A stretch of 64,000 bases of DNA from Synechococcus sp. RSCCF101 (GCF_008807075.1 NZ_CP035632.1:1426001-1490000); one strand, 5' to 3'. Shown: positions 18,984 through 28,187, counted from the stretch's first letter. Numbers and translations are program-made. Notes: generated by a model not told the origin, from the sequence alone.

Positions 18984-20423
18984 CTAGAGCCCGCGCTGCA
19001 GGCGAGGGATGTCCTCCCCGACCCGGGCCAGCAGGCCCCAGGTGGTGAGCAGGTCGGGACCCTGGAGACTGCCGAGGAGAACGGCCCTGAGCGTCTTCAT
19101 CACCACGCCCTTCTTGACCTCGGCGCCGCTGGCGGCCGAAGCGATGAGCTCCTGGGCCCGGGCGGGGTCCTGCCCGTCCCAGGGGTCGGCATCGAGGGCC
19201 TCCAGCAGGAGCGTCAGGACAGGCCGGGCGCCGGGCACCTCAAGCTGGGCGCGCGCTCCCTCATCGAGCTCGGGACGCTCGAAGAACGGGCGGGCCTGAT
19301 CGACACCGTCCTCCAGCAGGGTGAGGGACGGCCCCAGCAGGGCGCAGAGATCGCGGCACCAGTCGGGTTCTCCAGTCCAGCCGCAACCGCTCCAGAGCGG
19401 AGTGAGGGACTCCTGCAGCGCCTCGACCGGCAGGTCGTGCAGGACCTGGGCATTGAGCCAGCGCAGCTTGTCCCAGTCGAAACGGGCGCCGGCCTTGTTG
19501 ACCCGTTCAAGGTCGAATGCGGCAGCGGCCTGATCGAGGCTGAAGCGCTCGCCGAGATCCTCGGGCGGCGACCAGCCGAGCAGGGTCATGTAGTTCGCCA
19601 GGGCGGCGCTGGTGTACCCCATCTCACGGAAATCGCTGAGGGAGGTGACGCCGTCACGCTTGGAGAGCTTGCGACCCTCGCGGTTGAGGATCAGGGGCGT
19701 ATGGGCGAAGCGGGGGACCGGCAGGCCGAGCGCTTCGTAGAGCAACAGCTGCTTGGCGGTGTTGGCGATGTGATCCTCGCCGCGGATCACGTGGGTGATG
19801 GCCATGAAGGCGTCGTCCACCACCACCACGAGGTTGTAGAGGGGATCACCGACGGAGTCCGCGGGTGCCCGCCGGGCCAGCACCATGTCACCGCCGAGGT
19901 CCGCACCCCGCCACTCCATCGCACCGCGCACCATGTCGTGCCAGCGCACGACAACGTCGTCATCGATACGGAAGCGGATCACCGGTTGGCGCCCCTCGGC
20001 GATGAACGCCTGCTCCTGCGACGGGCTGAGGTCGCGATGCCGGTTGTCGTACCGGGGGGCCTGACCCGACTGTCGCTGCGCCTCGCGCATGGCGTCCAGC
20101 TCGGCCTCGCTGGCGTAGCAGCGGTAAGCGTGACCCCGGTCGAGCAGCGTCTGAATCGCGGCCACGTGCTCGGCACGACGCTCGCTCTGCAGCAGCGGCT
20201 CCTCATCCCAGTCAAGACCCAGCCAGCGGAGACCGCTGAGGATGTTCTCGGTGTATTCGGGGCGCGAACGCTCACGATCCGTGTCCTCGATCCGGATCAG
20301 GAAACGCCCGTTGGCGTGGCGGGCAAAGAGCCAGTTGAAGACCGCCGTGCGCGCGGTGCCGATGTGAAGGGTTCCTGTCGGGCTGGGCGCCAGCCGGACC
20401 CGAGGCGGCGGAGCGGACGACAC
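18984..20423 (-). CDS. gltX: Glutamyl-tRNA synthetase
   Basis: Class I synthetase of 479 residues that charges tRNA-Glu, which also feeds tetrapyrrole synthesis in cyanobacteria. The HIGH motif lies in [18 protein letters not shown] near the N-terminus and the KMSKS equivalent in KLSKRDG. The catalytic domain is of the non-discriminating bacterial type ([16 protein letters not shown]). Start GTG 20423 was chosen because upstream extension would run into the tRNA-Asp gene at 20442. It lies 18 bases downstream of that tRNA on the same strand, so they may share a transcript. Confidence 0.96.
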   Translation of the reverse strand: MSSAPPPRVRLAPSPTGTLHIGTARTAVFNWLFARHANGRFLIRIEDTDRERSRPEYTENILSGLRWLGLDWDEEPLLQSERRAEHVAAIQTLLDRGHAYRCYASEAELDAMREAQRQSGQAPRYDNRHRDLSPSQEQAFIAEGRQPVIRFRIDDDVVVRWHDMVRGAMEWRGADLGGDMVLARRAPADSVGDPLYNLVVVVDDAFMAITHVIRGEDHIANTAKQLLLYEALGLPVPRFAHTPLILNREGRKLSKRDGVTSLSDFREMGYTSAALANYMTLLGWSPPEDLGERFSLDQAAAAFDLERVNKAGARFDWDKLRWLNAQVLHDLPVEALQESLTPLWSGCGWTGEPDWCRDLCALLGPSLTLLEDGVDQARPFFERPELDEGARAQLEVPGARPVLTLLLEALDADPWDGQDPARAQELIASAASGAEVKKGVVMKTLRAVLLGSLQGPDLLTTWGLLARVGEDIPRLQRGL

Positions 20424-20441
20424 GCTGCTGGGAGTGAGGTA

Positions 20442-20515
20442 CGGGACCGACGGGGCTCGAACCCGCAACTTCCGCCGTGACAGGGCGGTGCTCTAACCAA
20501 TTGAACTACGGTCCC
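20442..20515 (-). tRNA. tRNA-Asp (GTC)
   Basis: A complete 74-base cloverleaf on the minus strand. The acceptor arm is GGGACCG paired with CGGTCCC, with G as discriminator. The anticodon arm is CCGCC, loop CTGTCAC, GGCGG, giving anticodon GTC. The T arm contains GGTTCGAGCC. No CCA is encoded. It lies directly upstream of gltX. Confidence 0.95.
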
Positions 20516-20653
20516 AGAGGTAATTCAGGAGATTCGGTCGCTGCCGGAATCTGGAATCCTGAGTCTGAACGAGAGTGGCCTGCCGTGTGGGACGGACCGC
20601 CTTCGTTCGTTTCTGGCATCGCTGAAGCGATGGAAAGAAGTATCCGGTGCTGA

Positions 20654-20680
20654 GTGGCCGGCCGTCAACCGATCGGCCAC
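20654..20680 (-). terminator. Possible hairpin terminator after the 62-residue ORF
   Basis: A 7-bp perfect inverted repeat (GTGGCCG / CGGCCAC) with a 13-base loop lies 14 bases downstream of the stop of the small gene at 20694-20882. There is no U-tract, so it may be only an RNA end-stabilising hairpin. Confidence 0.4.
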
Positions 20681-20693
20681 GTTCAGTGAGGAA

Positions 20694-20882
20694 TCAGGGC
20701 CGGAACCCGGCAGGCTCGATCAGACGAACCTGATTGCCCCGTGCCGTGAATTCACGCCCCTGGTCGCTCTGAACCACGACGCGGCCGCCGGATTTCACAC
20801 GGATGACCCGGGCCCGCACCCAGCCGAGGGCGGCCGACTCAAGCACCTTGACGACATCACCGGGCTGGAGATCCAGATCCAT
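20694..20882 (-). CDS. Small beta-rich conserved hypothetical protein, 62 residues
   Basis: It begins MDLDLQPGDVVKVLESAALG and ends with RLIEPAGFRP. The alternation of hydrophobic residues (WVRARVIRVKSGGRVVVQSD) suggests an SH3-like small beta barrel, a fold common among nucleic-acid and cofactor-binding proteins. It lies between the tRNA-Trp and tRNA-Asp genes on the same strand. No enzymatic motif is present and I cannot name the family. Confidence 0.6.
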   Translation of the reverse strand: MDLDLQPGDVVKVLESAALGWVRARVIRVKSGGRVVVQSDQGREFTARGNQVRLIEPAGFRP

Positions 20883-20917
20883 GACGAAACGACGAAACGA
20901 CGGAAGGGGTCATCGAG

Positions 20918-20990
20918 CGCGCCGTGGAGGACTTGAACCCCCGACATCAGGTTTTGGAGACCTGCGTTCTACCAACTGAACTAACGGCGC
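20918..20990 (-). tRNA. tRNA-Trp (CCA)
   Basis: A 73-base cloverleaf on the minus strand. The acceptor is GCGCCGT with ACGGCGC and discriminator G. The anticodon arm is CAGGT, loop CTCCAAA, ACCTG, giving anticodon CCA. The T arm contains GGTTCAAGTCC. It sits downstream of rplS on the same strand, a neighbour pair I regard as usual for cyanobacteria. Confidence 0.95.
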
Positions 20991-21067
20991 ATCGTGGATG
21001 ACCCCGGATCCCGAAGAATGGCCTCGGGACCGTTGACAAAGATGACGAGAAGACCGGAACCGTTGGT

Positions 21068-21529
21068 TCAGCGGTCGAAGCGTTGCTTCACGCGTGTGGC
21101 TTTGCCGACACGGTCGCGAAGATAGAACAGCTTTGCCCGGCGCACTTTACCGCGCCGCTCAACCTTGATTGATGCCACCTGAGGACTGTGAAGCATGAAG
21201 ACACGCTCCACGCCGACCCCCTGGAAGATGCGGCGCACGGTGATCGTCTCGTTCAATCCACCGTGGCGCTTGGCGATGACAACACCCTCATAGGGCTGAA
21301 CCCGCTGCTTGTTGCCTTCGCTGATGCGCACGCCGACGCGCACCGTGTCGCCCACGTAGATCTCCGGGATGGCGTCAGCGCTCTTGCGCTGCCCATCCTC
21401 AAAGGAGCGGATCAGCTGCTCGGCGCTCAGACGCGCCGGCGCGGCGACCGCAGCGGGCGTGGCCTCTGTCGTGGCGGCTGGCTCCGGGCTCGTCCCGGTT
21501 CCGGCGGTGTCTTTGGATTCGGCTGCCAT
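21068..21529 (-). CDS. rplS: 50S ribosomal protein L19
   Basis: The 153-residue protein has an unstructured N-terminal extension of about 35 residues rich in Ala, Thr and Pro. The L19 core follows: [54 protein letters not shown] and [14 protein letters not shown]19 sits at the 30S-50S interface. The extension is longer than in E. coli L19; such extensions are common in cyanobacterial ribosomal proteins. It lies 78 bases upstream of tRNA-Trp on the same strand. Confidence 0.97.
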   Translation of the reverse strand: MAAESKDTAGTGTSPEPAATTEATPAAVAAPARLSAEQLIRSFEDGQRKSADAIPEIYVGDTVRVGVRISEGNKQRVQPYEGVVIAKRHGGLNETITVRRIFQGVGVERVFMLHSPQVASIKVERRGKVRRAKLFYLRDRVGKATRVKQRFDR

Positions 21530-21572
21530 CCCTGCGGTGCGGATTCACGGGGCAAACGAAGAGTGTAAACGA

Positions 21573-21881
21573 CTACCCCTCTGTGCCCCCTGCCGGCCGC
21601 CTGAAGCGACGCAGCAGCCGCTCGGCCAGCATCCCGGCGCCGGTGACCAGCATCCAGAGCAGTCCCAGGCCGTTCAGCAGCACGACGAGGGGCTCCAGGG
21701 ACGGCCCCAGCCACTCCGCCTCGTGAACGGCCATCAGCCAATGCACCTGATCCCGGCTGAAGCCTCCCCAGTCCCGCAGGACCCGGTAGCTGACACCGCT
21801 GAGGGCGGTGATCAGCAAGGGCGCCAGCACGAACGGGGCCAGCGCGGCATGAATCTGCCTGAGCCGGATCACGAGCTTCAT
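21573..21881 (-). CDS. PepSY-like membrane protein
   Basis: About 102 residues with two hydrophobic segments (LAPFVLAPLLITALSGVSYR and LEPLVVLLNGLGLLWMLVTG). The opening MKLVIRLRQIHAALAPFVL and the HWLMAVHEAEWLGP loop resemble small PepSY-TM proteins, which are linked to iron uptake and redox functions in other bacteria. Start ATG 21881 is preferred over an upstream TTG at 21896. The Shine-Dalgarno signal is poor in either case. The family assignment is tentative. Confidence 0.6.
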   Translation of the reverse strand: MKLVIRLRQIHAALAPFVLAPLLITALSGVSYRVLRDWGGFSRDQVHWLMAVHEAEWLGPSLEPLVVLLNGLGLLWMLVTGAGMLAERLLRRFRRPAGGTEG

Positions 21882-21975
21882 CGGAGGGGTGGACAACCCA
21901 CAGCTCCCGCTGCGGCGATCACCGATTCAGCATTGATAGCTTGAGCCACCAGCGGTCGCCGCCCCACCAGAGCCC

Positions 21976-22833
21976 ATGATGAACCTCTTCGCCGAGCTGG
22001 TGGCCAGCAGCCAGGCCACCAGGGGCAGCAGCGGTCCCACCATTAAGAAGTCCCGCCGGGGGGTGGAGGTCAAGTCCGCCCGCGAGATCGAGATCATGAG
22101 CCGGGCCAGCCGCATCGTGGCCACCGTGCTCAGGGAGGTGATCGAGATGGCCGCGCCCGGCATGACCACCGCCGACCTCGACCGCCATGCCGAACGGCGG
22201 ATCCGGGAGATGGGCGCGGAGCCCAGCTTCAAGGGCTATCACGGGTTCCCGGCCAGCATCTGCGCCAGCATCAATCATGAAGTGGTGCACGGCATTCCCA
22301 GTGCCAAGCGGGTGATCCGCACCGGCGACCTGCTCAAGGTCGATACAGGCGCCTTCTACGAGGGCTATCACGGTGACAGCTGCGTCACCATCTGCGTCGG
22401 CGAGACCGATCCGGAGGCGATGAGGCTCTCACGGGTGGCCCAGGAGTCCCTGATGGCCGGGCTGTCCAAGATCCGGGCCGGAAACACCCTGCTCGACATC
22501 GCCGGTGCTGTGCAGGACCGGGTCGAGGCGGACGGCTTCTCGGTGGTGGAGGACTACACCGGCCATGGAGTGGGGCGGAATCTGCACGAGGAACCTTCGG
22601 TCTTCAACTTCCGCACCCGCGACCTGCCGAACGTGACGCTGCGTGCGGGCATGACCCTGGCGGTGGAGCCGATCCTCAACGCCGGCAGCAAGAGCTGCCG
22701 CACCCTGCGCGACCGCTGGACGGTGGTGACCGTGGACGGCAGCCTGTCGGCCCAGTGGGAGCACACGATCGCCGTCACCAGCGACGGCTGCGTGATCCTC
22801 ACCGATCGGGATGCTCTGCCGGCGGCCGGCTGA
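21976..22833 (+). CDS. map: Methionine aminopeptidase, type I
   Basis: Removes the initiator Met from nascent proteins using a two-metal pita-bread fold. The metal ligands are visible: DTGAFYEGYHGDSC (Asp pair), GHGVGRNLHEEPSV (His) and MTLAVEPILNAGS (Glu), plus the terminal QWEHTIAVT Glu. The 285-residue length includes an N-terminal extension of about 35 residues before the catalytic domain (VKSAREIEIM). Start ATG 21976. It ends inside the convergent SDR gene with a 35-base overlap. Other map paralogues may exist elsewhere in the genome. Confidence 0.93.
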   Translation: MMNLFAELVASSQATRGSSGPTIKKSRRGVEVKSAREIEIMSRASRIVATVLREVIEMAAPGMTTADLDRHAERRIREMGAEPSFKGYHGFPASICASINHEVVHGIPSAKRVIRTGDLLKVDTGAFYEGYHGDSCVTICVGETDPEAMRLSRVAQESLMAGLSKIRAGNTLLDIAGAVQDRVEADGFSVVEDYTGHGVGRNLHEEPSVFNFRTRDLPNVTLRAGMTLAVEPILNAGSKSCRTLRDRWTVVTVDGSLSAQWEHTIAVTSDGCVILTDRDALPAAG

Positions 22834-23533
22834 ACAGGACGAAATAGGTGGCCCGCACCAGCTCGCTCAGGGGCAGCAGCAGCCAGGTCAGCGGGTTCGG
22901 GGTCACCACGATCCACGGCAGCGGCCAGGAGGCCTGGTTCAGGATCCGGGCCGCCACGAATCCCGGGGTCATCACCCCGATCGGGTTCAGCGAGGAGCGG
23001 AACGGTCCCAGCACCAGGGTCCGCAGCCGCACGCCACAGCGGCGGGCATCGGGGCGGCGCAGGCTGACCAGCTGCCCGATCAACCGCTTGCTGATCTCGT
23101 AGAGCGGACTCAGGGCCGGAAGCACCTCCGCCTCCGATGTGTTCACCCACACCTCGGTAGGCCCGGAGCGAGCGACATCGCTGTTGTCGAGGCGGCCTTC
23201 GAGCACCAGTTCCAGCAGACGCCAGCCGCTGAGGGCATTGATCTCGAGCGAGCGCCGCACCGCATCGGCGGAGCGCTCGCCATGCACGTTGAGACCGTGG
23301 TTGATCACCAGCAGGTCCACATCCTCCAGCTGCGGCAGCAGCGCCGCCTCCTCGCCGCAGCGCCAGGAGCACCAGCGGATCCCGCCCCCCTCAGCGGTCG
23401 CCGGGATGGGACCGCTCGTGAGAGCCAGCACCGACCAGCCCGCGGTGAGAAAGCGCTCGCAAAGGGCCTGCCCCAGGGCGCCGGAGGCTCCGGTGATGGC
23501 AACGCGGGCCGCATCTGGCCGAGGGGCAGACAT
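22799..23533 (-). CDS. Short-chain dehydrogenase/reductase family protein
   Basis: A 244-residue Rossmann-fold protein with the N-terminal motif VAITGASGALGQALCERFL and INHGLNVHG in place of the usual NNAG block. The catalytic YxxxK appears as YEISKRLIG, with the expected preceding NTSEAEV segment. The C-terminus is hydrophobic (PLTWLLLPLSELVRATYFVL), suggesting membrane association, as in SDR proteins coupled to sterol-desaturase-like enzymes in cyanobacteria. The substrate is unknown. Start ATG 23533 is 36 bases from the divergent small gene at 23569. Confidence 0.82.
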   Translation of the reverse strand: MSAPRPDAARVAITGASGALGQALCERFLTAGWSVLALTSGPIPATAEGGGIRWCSWRCGEEAALLPQLEDVDLLVINHGLNVHGERSADAVRRSLEINALSGWRLLELVLEGRLDNSDVARSGPTEVWVNTSEAEVLPALSPLYEISKRLIGQLVSLRRPDARRCGVRLRTLVLGPFRSSLNPIGVMTPGFVAARILNQASWPLPWIVVTPNPLTWLLLPLSELVRATYFVLFSRPPAEHPDR

Positions 23534-23568
23534 GGTGCAATCGTGTGAAGGATTTGTCAGCCTCCCCC

Positions 23569-23925
23569 ATGTCTGCCCAGCCTGCTGCGGCGAAGGTGGC
23601 GCTCTTCTCCCCATATCTGGGGGGCATCAGCCGGCAGCAGGCCCTGGCCTCCGCCCTGACCACCCTCGGTGAGGGTGCTGCGGAGGGGGAGCGACCGGTG
23701 GAGGATCGGGAGGGGCACCGCTTCCGCCTGAGCTGGCAGGCGGGGCTGGCGCCACTGGAGCCGGTCGAGTGCGAGCTGGTGTTTCCCGGGCTGCCCGATG
23801 TGCGCTACAGCTTCACCGTGGCCTGTTATGAGCTCGTGGGCTGGCTGATGGACTGGCACGACCAGCCGGAGCCCCGGGATCTGCCGCAGCGGTTCTGGCA
23901 GTGGCTCATCCTGGGCTCCACCTAG
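23569..23925 (+). CDS. Conserved hypothetical protein, 118 residues
   Basis: A soluble protein beginning MSAQPAAAKVALFSPYLGG, with the blocks RFRLSWQAGLAPLEPVECEL and YSFTVACYELVGWLMDWHDQ, and ending RFWQWLILGST. It is rich in Trp near the C-terminus. No motif is recognised. It precedes the DRTGG protein gene by 31 bases on the same strand and is probably co-transcribed with it. Confidence 0.6.
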   Translation: MSAQPAAAKVALFSPYLGGISRQQALASALTTLGEGAAEGERPVEDREGHRFRLSWQAGLAPLEPVECELVFPGLPDVRYSFTVACYELVGWLMDWHDQPEPRDLPQRFWQWLILGST

Positions 23926-23956
23926 ATTGCGGGCCCTCGCATCGGCCGGCGCCGGC

Positions 23957-25093
23957 ATGAGCAAGACCCTGCTGATCGGATCCTGCCGTTCCTTCAGCGG
24001 GAAATCGGCCCTGGTGCTGGGCCTCTCCCGCCTCCTCAGCGAGCGGGGCATCAGCGTCAGCTTCGGCAAACCGCTGGCCACGAGCCTCGAACGGGAGGGG
24101 CAGGACAAGCAGGACGCGACCTCTGCGGGAGGCGCGTCGAGCGGAGGAGCGGGACCGGCATGGCCGGATCCTCTGATCGACGACGATGTGCGCTTCGTCG
24201 GGGAGACCCTGGAGCTCCCGCCCGAGCGGCTGATCCCCTCCCTGGAGGTGCTGGCGCCCTCCACCGCCCATGCCCGCCTGCTGGAGGGCGAGCTCCATGC
24301 CAGCAGCACGGTGGAGCAGTTCCGCTCCCATCTGGATCACGCGACCAGCGATCTGGTGATCCTGGAAGCGGCCGGCAGCCTCAGCGAAGGCCTCCTCTAC
24401 GGCCTGAGCCTGGTGCAGCTGGCCGAGGGGCTGGACGCTCCGGTGATCCTCGTGCACCTCTGGCACGACAGCCGCAGCGTCGACGACCTCCTGGAGGCCA
24501 GACAGGAACTGGGAGAACGGCTGCTGGGTGTGGTGCTCAACGCCGTGACGCCCGAAGACGTTCCCCGGCTGGAGAAGGAGGTGAGCCCGGCGCTGGAGCG
24601 CCTGGGCCTGCCGGTGTACGGCGTGATGCCCCGCTCGCCCCTGCTGCGCAGCGTCACCGTGGCGGAACTCGCGCGTCGGCTCGGTGCGGAGGTGGTCTGC
24701 TGCCGCGACCGGCTCGATCTGTTGGTGGAGACCCTGAGCATCGGGGCCATGAACGTGAATTCGGCGATGGAGTTCTTCCGCAAGCGCCGCAACATGGCGG
24801 TGGTGACCGGAGCGGATCGCACCGACATCCAGCTGGCGGCCCTGGAGGCCTCCACCCAGTGCCTGATCCTCACAGGGGTCGGCGATCCGCTGCCGCCGCT
24901 CGTGAGTCGGGCCGAGGAACTCGAGGTGCCCCTGCTGCGGGTCGAGCAGGACACCCTCACCACCGTCGAGGTGATCGAGCAGGCCTTCGGCCATGTGCGC
25001 CTGCACGAGGCCGTGAAAGCCACCTACGCCTTCCGACTGGTGGAACAGCATTGCCGCTTCGAGCCGCTGTTGAACCACCTCGGTCTGGGCTGA
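23957..25093 (+). CDS. BioD-like P-loop protein with DRTGG domain (phosphotransacetylase-associated type)
   Basis: A 378-residue protein. The N-terminal P-loop LLIGSCRSFSGKSALVLGL belongs to the dethiobiotin synthetase-like NTPase fold. A second acidic strand (DLVILEAAGSL) follows, and then a DRTGG domain (VTVAELARRLGAEVV; GADRTDIQLAALEASTQCLI). The same two domains form the N-terminal half of long phosphotransacetylases, but the acetyltransferase domain is absent. The function of stand-alone forms is unknown and could be regulatory nucleotide sensing. Start ATG 23957 was chosen because the P-loop follows at once. Confidence 0.8.
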   Translation: MSKTLLIGSCRSFSGKSALVLGLSRLLSERGISVSFGKPLATSLEREGQDKQDATSAGGASSGGAGPAWPDPLIDDDVRFVGETLELPPERLIPSLEVLAPSTAHARLLEGELHASSTVEQFRSHLDHATSDLVILEAAGSLSEGLLYGLSLVQLAEGLDAPVILVHLWHDSRSVDDLLEARQELGERLLGVVLNAVTPEDVPRLEKEVSPALERLGLPVYGVMPRSPLLRSVTVAELARRLGAEVVCCRDRLDLLVETLSIGAMNVNSAMEFFRKRRNMAVVTGADRTDIQLAALEASTQCLILTGVGDPLPPLVSRAEELEVPLLRVEQDTLTTVEVIEQAFGHVRLHEAVKATYAFRLVEQHCRFEPLLNHLGLG

Positions 25094-25148
25094 CCACGGA
25101 GTTCAGGCTGAACGCTGCTAGTTTTCCAACCAACATGGTGGTCAGCGT

Positions 25149-25661
25149 GTGACCCGGTCTCTGGATTTGCCGGCTCTGGACCGGATCGACACCCTGGCCC
25201 AGGAACTGGCCCTGCTACAGGATCAGGGCAAGCGCCGCATCGCCATCCTCGGCAGCCGCCATGTGCCGGTGGTGGCGATTCACCTGGTGGAACTCGTGGC
25301 TAGAGCCCTGGCTCAGGAGGGTCACAGCCTGATCACATCCGGTGCCCAGGGCGTGAACGCGGCCGTGATCCGCGGCGTCATGGCGATCGACCCCTCCCTG
25401 CTCACCGTGCTGCTCCCCCAGAGCATCGAGCGCCAGCCGGCAGAGATCCGTGAACGGCTGGAGGGCGTGCTGCATCTCGTGGAGAAACCGGAGCACGACG
25501 AACTGCCGTTGCCCATGGCCAGCAGCCTCTGCAATCAGGAGATCATCAGCCGCTGCGATCAGCTGATCTGCTACGCCTTCCACGACAGCGAAACGCTCCT
25601 GGCCAGCTGCCGATCCGCCGAGGACATGGGCAAGGTGGTGACGCTGATGTTCTTCGACTGA
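25149..25661 (+). CDS. DprA/LOG-like Rossmannoid protein, SLOG superfamily
   Basis: A 170-residue protein with RRIAILGSRHVPVVAIHLVE near the N-terminus and LITSGAQGVNAAVIRGVMAI after it. This is the glycine-rich nucleotide-binding pattern of the SLOG superfamily, which includes DprA (smf) and LOG proteins. The C-terminal part (NQEIISRCDQLICYAFHDSE) fits the same fold. It is too short to be full DprA and lacks the DprA DNA-binding regions I would look for. Start GTG 25149. It follows the DRTGG protein by 55 bases. Confidence 0.7.
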   Translation: MTRSLDLPALDRIDTLAQELALLQDQGKRRIAILGSRHVPVVAIHLVELVARALAQEGHSLITSGAQGVNAAVIRGVMAIDPSLLTVLLPQSIERQPAEIRERLEGVLHLVEKPEHDELPLPMASSLCNQEIISRCDQLICYAFHDSETLLASCRSAEDMGKVVTLMFFD

Positions 25662-25688
25662 CAGGCGGCTTCCGTGTCAGCCGCGGTC

Positions 25689-26129
25689 TCAGTCGTTCTC
25701 GTGCAGGGCCTGCTCCGGCATCACCTGCAGGTGGGTGCCATCACGGCCCATGACGATCACCCGCATACCCGGCACGAGCGCATCGTCCGCACCGAGCGCT
25801 GTGGCGGCCCAGCTCTGGCCGTGCCAGCGCACCCGGCCCTCACCCTGCTGGTCGAAGGGACTGAGCACCACCGCACCCGCCTCGTGGGCATGCAGCTGAT
25901 GGGTGCTGGGGGATCGCTGGCGTGACCAGCGCCACATCCACACGCCTCCAGCCAGAAGGCTGGCAAAGAAGATGAGCGCCTGCAGCCAGGTGGGAATGGG
26001 TGTGAGGGCACTCATCAGCGAGACCACCAGCGCACCCATGGCCCCCACCAGAAGGCCGTCGAAACCTGGCGCCAGCACCTCGAGCAGCAGCAGCGCACCG
26101 CCCAGCATCAACCAGATCAGCGGCACCAT
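25689..26129 (-). CDS. NfeD-like membrane protein
   Basis: A 146-residue NfeD-type protein with two to three hydrophobic segments (MVPLIWLMLGGALLLLEVLA; LLVGAMGALVVSLMSAL; LQALIFFASLLAGGVWMW). A C-terminal OB-like domain follows (GAVVLSPFDQQGEGRVRWHG-QSW; GMRVIVMGRDGTHLQV). NfeD proteins pair with SPFH/stomatin proteins, and here an SPFH gene lies divergently 150 bases away. The pair probably acts in membrane microdomain organisation. Start ATG 26129 was chosen over an upstream open stretch lacking a hydrophobic start. Confidence 0.88.
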   Translation of the reverse strand: MVPLIWLMLGGALLLLEVLAPGFDGLLVGAMGALVVSLMSALTPIPTWLQALIFFASLLAGGVWMWRWSRQRSPSTHQLHAHEAGAVVLSPFDQQGEGRVRWHGQSWAATALGADDALVPGMRVIVMGRDGTHLQVMPEQALHEND

Positions 26130-26279
26130 CGCCGTCGCGCCCTGCGGTGACTTCCCCCAATGTGATCCAAACGACCGCGGCCTGCAGCCGGCGCCGGGGG
26201 AATCGCCATGGCTCGTCACCGACCGGGAGGCTGCCCGCGGCAGTCATCGCCCCTAGCGTGACCATGAAATCGGCCACGC

Positions 26280-27236
26280 ATGGAAACGCTTCTCGGGCTG
26301 CCCGCTCTCGTGATCCTGGCCCTGATGGGCAGCAGCAGCATCAAGATCACCAGCGGAGGGCGCTCGCGTCTGGTCGAGCGCCTGGGGCGATACGACCGGG
26401 AGCTCCGGCCCGGCCTTTCGCTGGTGGTGCCCATGGTGGAGCGGGTGGTGAGCCATGAATCGATGAAGGAGCGGGTGCTCGACATCCCACCCCAGCAGTG
26501 CATCACCCGCGACAACGTCTCGATCGAGGTGGACGCGGTGGTGTACTGGCAGCTGCTGGAGCACTCCCGCGCGTACTACGCCGTGGACAACCTGCAGGCC
26601 GCGATGGTGAATCTGGTGCTGACCCAGATCCGCGCCGAGATGGGCAAGCTCGACCTGGACCAGACCTTCACCACCCGAAACGAGGTGAACGAGGTGCTGC
26701 TGCGGGAGCTGGATCAGGCCACCGATCCCTGGGGTGTGAAGGTGACCCGGGTGGAGATGCGCGACATCGTTCCCTCCGCCGGTGTGCAGCAGGCCATGGA
26801 GCAGCAGATGACGGCCGAACGGGAGAAGCGGGCGGCGGTGCTGCGGTCCGAAGGGGAGAAGGAGGCCCAGATCAACGAGGCCCGGGGGCGGGCCGAAGCG
26901 CTGGTGCTCGATGCGAAGGCGAAGCAGGAAGCCCTGCTGCTGGAGGCCGATGCCCAGGCCAAGCAGCAGGAGGTTCTGGCCACAGCCAAGGCTCATGCCG
27001 CCCAGGTGATCGCCGAGACCCTGGAGAACAGTCCCCGGGCCTCCGAGGCCCTGAGGCTGATGCTGGCCCGCGACTGGATCAGCATGGGCGAGGGCATGGC
27101 CCAGGCACCCGGTGGCAGCGTGCTGATGGTGGATCCCCAGAGCCCCGCCTCCCTCCTCACCGCCCTGCGCGGCATGCAGGAGCCGGGAGGCGGCACCGGC
27201 GGATCCTCAGGACACCTGGGCCCTCTGGGCCGTTGA
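26280..27236 (+). CDS. SPFH/stomatin-like membrane protein
   Basis: A 318-residue protein with a short N-terminal membrane anchor (LLGLPALVILALMGSSSIKI) and an SPFH domain: RLVERLGRYDRELRPGLSLV, ITRDNVSIEVDAVVYW and DPWGVKVTRVEMRDI. A long Ala/Glu/Lys-rich coiled coil (EKRAAVLRSEGEKEAQINEA) and a Gly-rich end complete it. It belongs to the slipin/paraslipin branch, which oligomerises on membranes and is commonly paired with NfeD, the divergent neighbour. Start ATG 26280. Confidence 0.92.
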   Translation: METLLGLPALVILALMGSSSIKITSGGRSRLVERLGRYDRELRPGLSLVVPMVERVVSHESMKERVLDIPPQQCITRDNVSIEVDAVVYWQLLEHSRAYYAVDNLQAAMVNLVLTQIRAEMGKLDLDQTFTTRNEVNEVLLRELDQATDPWGVKVTRVEMRDIVPSAGVQQAMEQQMTAEREKRAAVLRSEGEKEAQINEARGRAEALVLDAKAKQEALLLEADAQAKQQEVLATAKAHAAQVIAETLENSPRASEALRLMLARDWISMGEGMAQAPGGSVLMVDPQSPASLLTALRGMQEPGGGTGGSSGHLGPLGR

Positions 27237-27257
27237 GCCGCAGCAGGACCTGCCGCG

Positions 27258-27722
27258 ATGCATGAATCGAGCAAGCGCTTCGATGGGTTCCCCTGCTCGC
27301 ATCGCCAGTGGCGCCATCCGGGCCACTGCCGGTTCGTGCACGGCTACAGCCGCTCCTTCTGCTTCTGGTTCCGGGCCACCCGGCTGGATGACTGCGGCTT
27401 CGTGGTGGATTTCTCCTCGCTCAAGGCCCTGCGGCGGCAGCTGGAGGAGCAGTTCGATCACACCTTTCTGGTGAACCGCGACGACCCGCTGCTGCACGAC
27501 TGGCAGCGGCTGGGGCAACTGGGCGCCCTCGATCTGCGCGTCATGGACAACGTGAGCATGGAGGCCACGGCGGAACTGATCTGGGGCTGGGCCAACGCCC
27601 TGCTGCTGGAGCGGGACGGTGGCCGCACCTGCTGCTGGAAGACCGAAGCCCGCGAGAACGAGCGAAACGCCGCCCTCTTCACCAGCCTCCCCGACTGGTT
27701 CAGACAGGGCGCTTCGGACTGA
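27258..27722 (+). CDS. 6-pyruvoyl-tetrahydropterin synthase-like protein (QueD family)
   Basis: A 154-residue T-fold protein. The zinc and catalytic residues look present in part: FDGFPCSHRQWRHPGHCRFV-HGYS has His residues and a Cys in the expected region. GFVVDFSSLKALRRQLEEQF-DHTFLVN is the classic PTPS block with the DH pair. ALDLRVMDNVSMEATAELI carries the Glu-containing helix, with VS-ME-TAE in place of the usual P-T-x-E. It may make 6-carboxytetrahydropterin for queuosine, or act in pterin metabolism. It starts 21 bases after the SPFH gene. Confidence 0.85.
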   Translation: MHESSKRFDGFPCSHRQWRHPGHCRFVHGYSRSFCFWFRATRLDDCGFVVDFSSLKALRRQLEEQFDHTFLVNRDDPLLHDWQRLGQLGALDLRVMDNVSMEATAELIWGWANALLLERDGGRTCCWKTEARENERNAALFTSLPDWFRQGASD

Positions 27723-27743
27723 CGAGGCCCCGCCCGCTCCGGT

Positions 27744-28187
27744 TCAGAGCAGCCCGCGCAGGCCGCTCCTATACAGGATCAGGCTGCAGAGCAGAGCGGC
27801 CGCCCAGCAGAGGCTGCGCACGGGGGCCAGCCCGGCCACGTAGGCGGCCAGATAGAGCAGCCTCAGCAGTGGATGCAACAGGGCCGCGGCGACGGTGGTG
27901 ATCCCGGCCTGCGCCGGGGAATGCAGGCTTGCCACGAGCATCAGCAGGCAGGCCGGAGCATGGAGCCCGAAGGCTTCAAAACCGTTCTGCTGGGCCCAGC
28001 TGGCCCGCTTGCCCCACATCGGCAGGCGCTCGAACATGGCACGGGGGGCCCCCAGATCCTCGATCTGAAAGTCGGCCCTGGAGCGGGCCGCACCGAGGGG
28101 CACAAGAGCCACCAGCACCACGGCAGCGCTCAGCATCAGGGAGAGGGCATAGGGCGCCGTGGGCGAGTGCAGCAGGTCAGACGTCAT
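27744..28187 (-). CDS. MAPEG-family membrane protein
   Basis: A 147-residue membrane protein with four hydrophobic segments. The loop RMPMWGKRA-like FERLPMWGKRASWAQQNGFE and then APACLLMLVA match the MAPEG family (eicosanoid/glutathione metabolism) as found in bacteria. The bacterial function is mostly unknown. It is convergent with the PTPS-like gene (21 bases apart) and divergent from yajQ. Confidence 0.8.
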   Translation of the reverse strand: MTSDLLHSPTAPYALSLMLSAAVVLVALVPLGAARSRADFQIEDLGAPRAMFERLPMWGKRASWAQQNGFEAFGLHAPACLLMLVASLHSPAQAGITTVAAALLHPLLRLLYLAAYVAGLAPVRSLCWAAALLCSLILYRSGLRGLL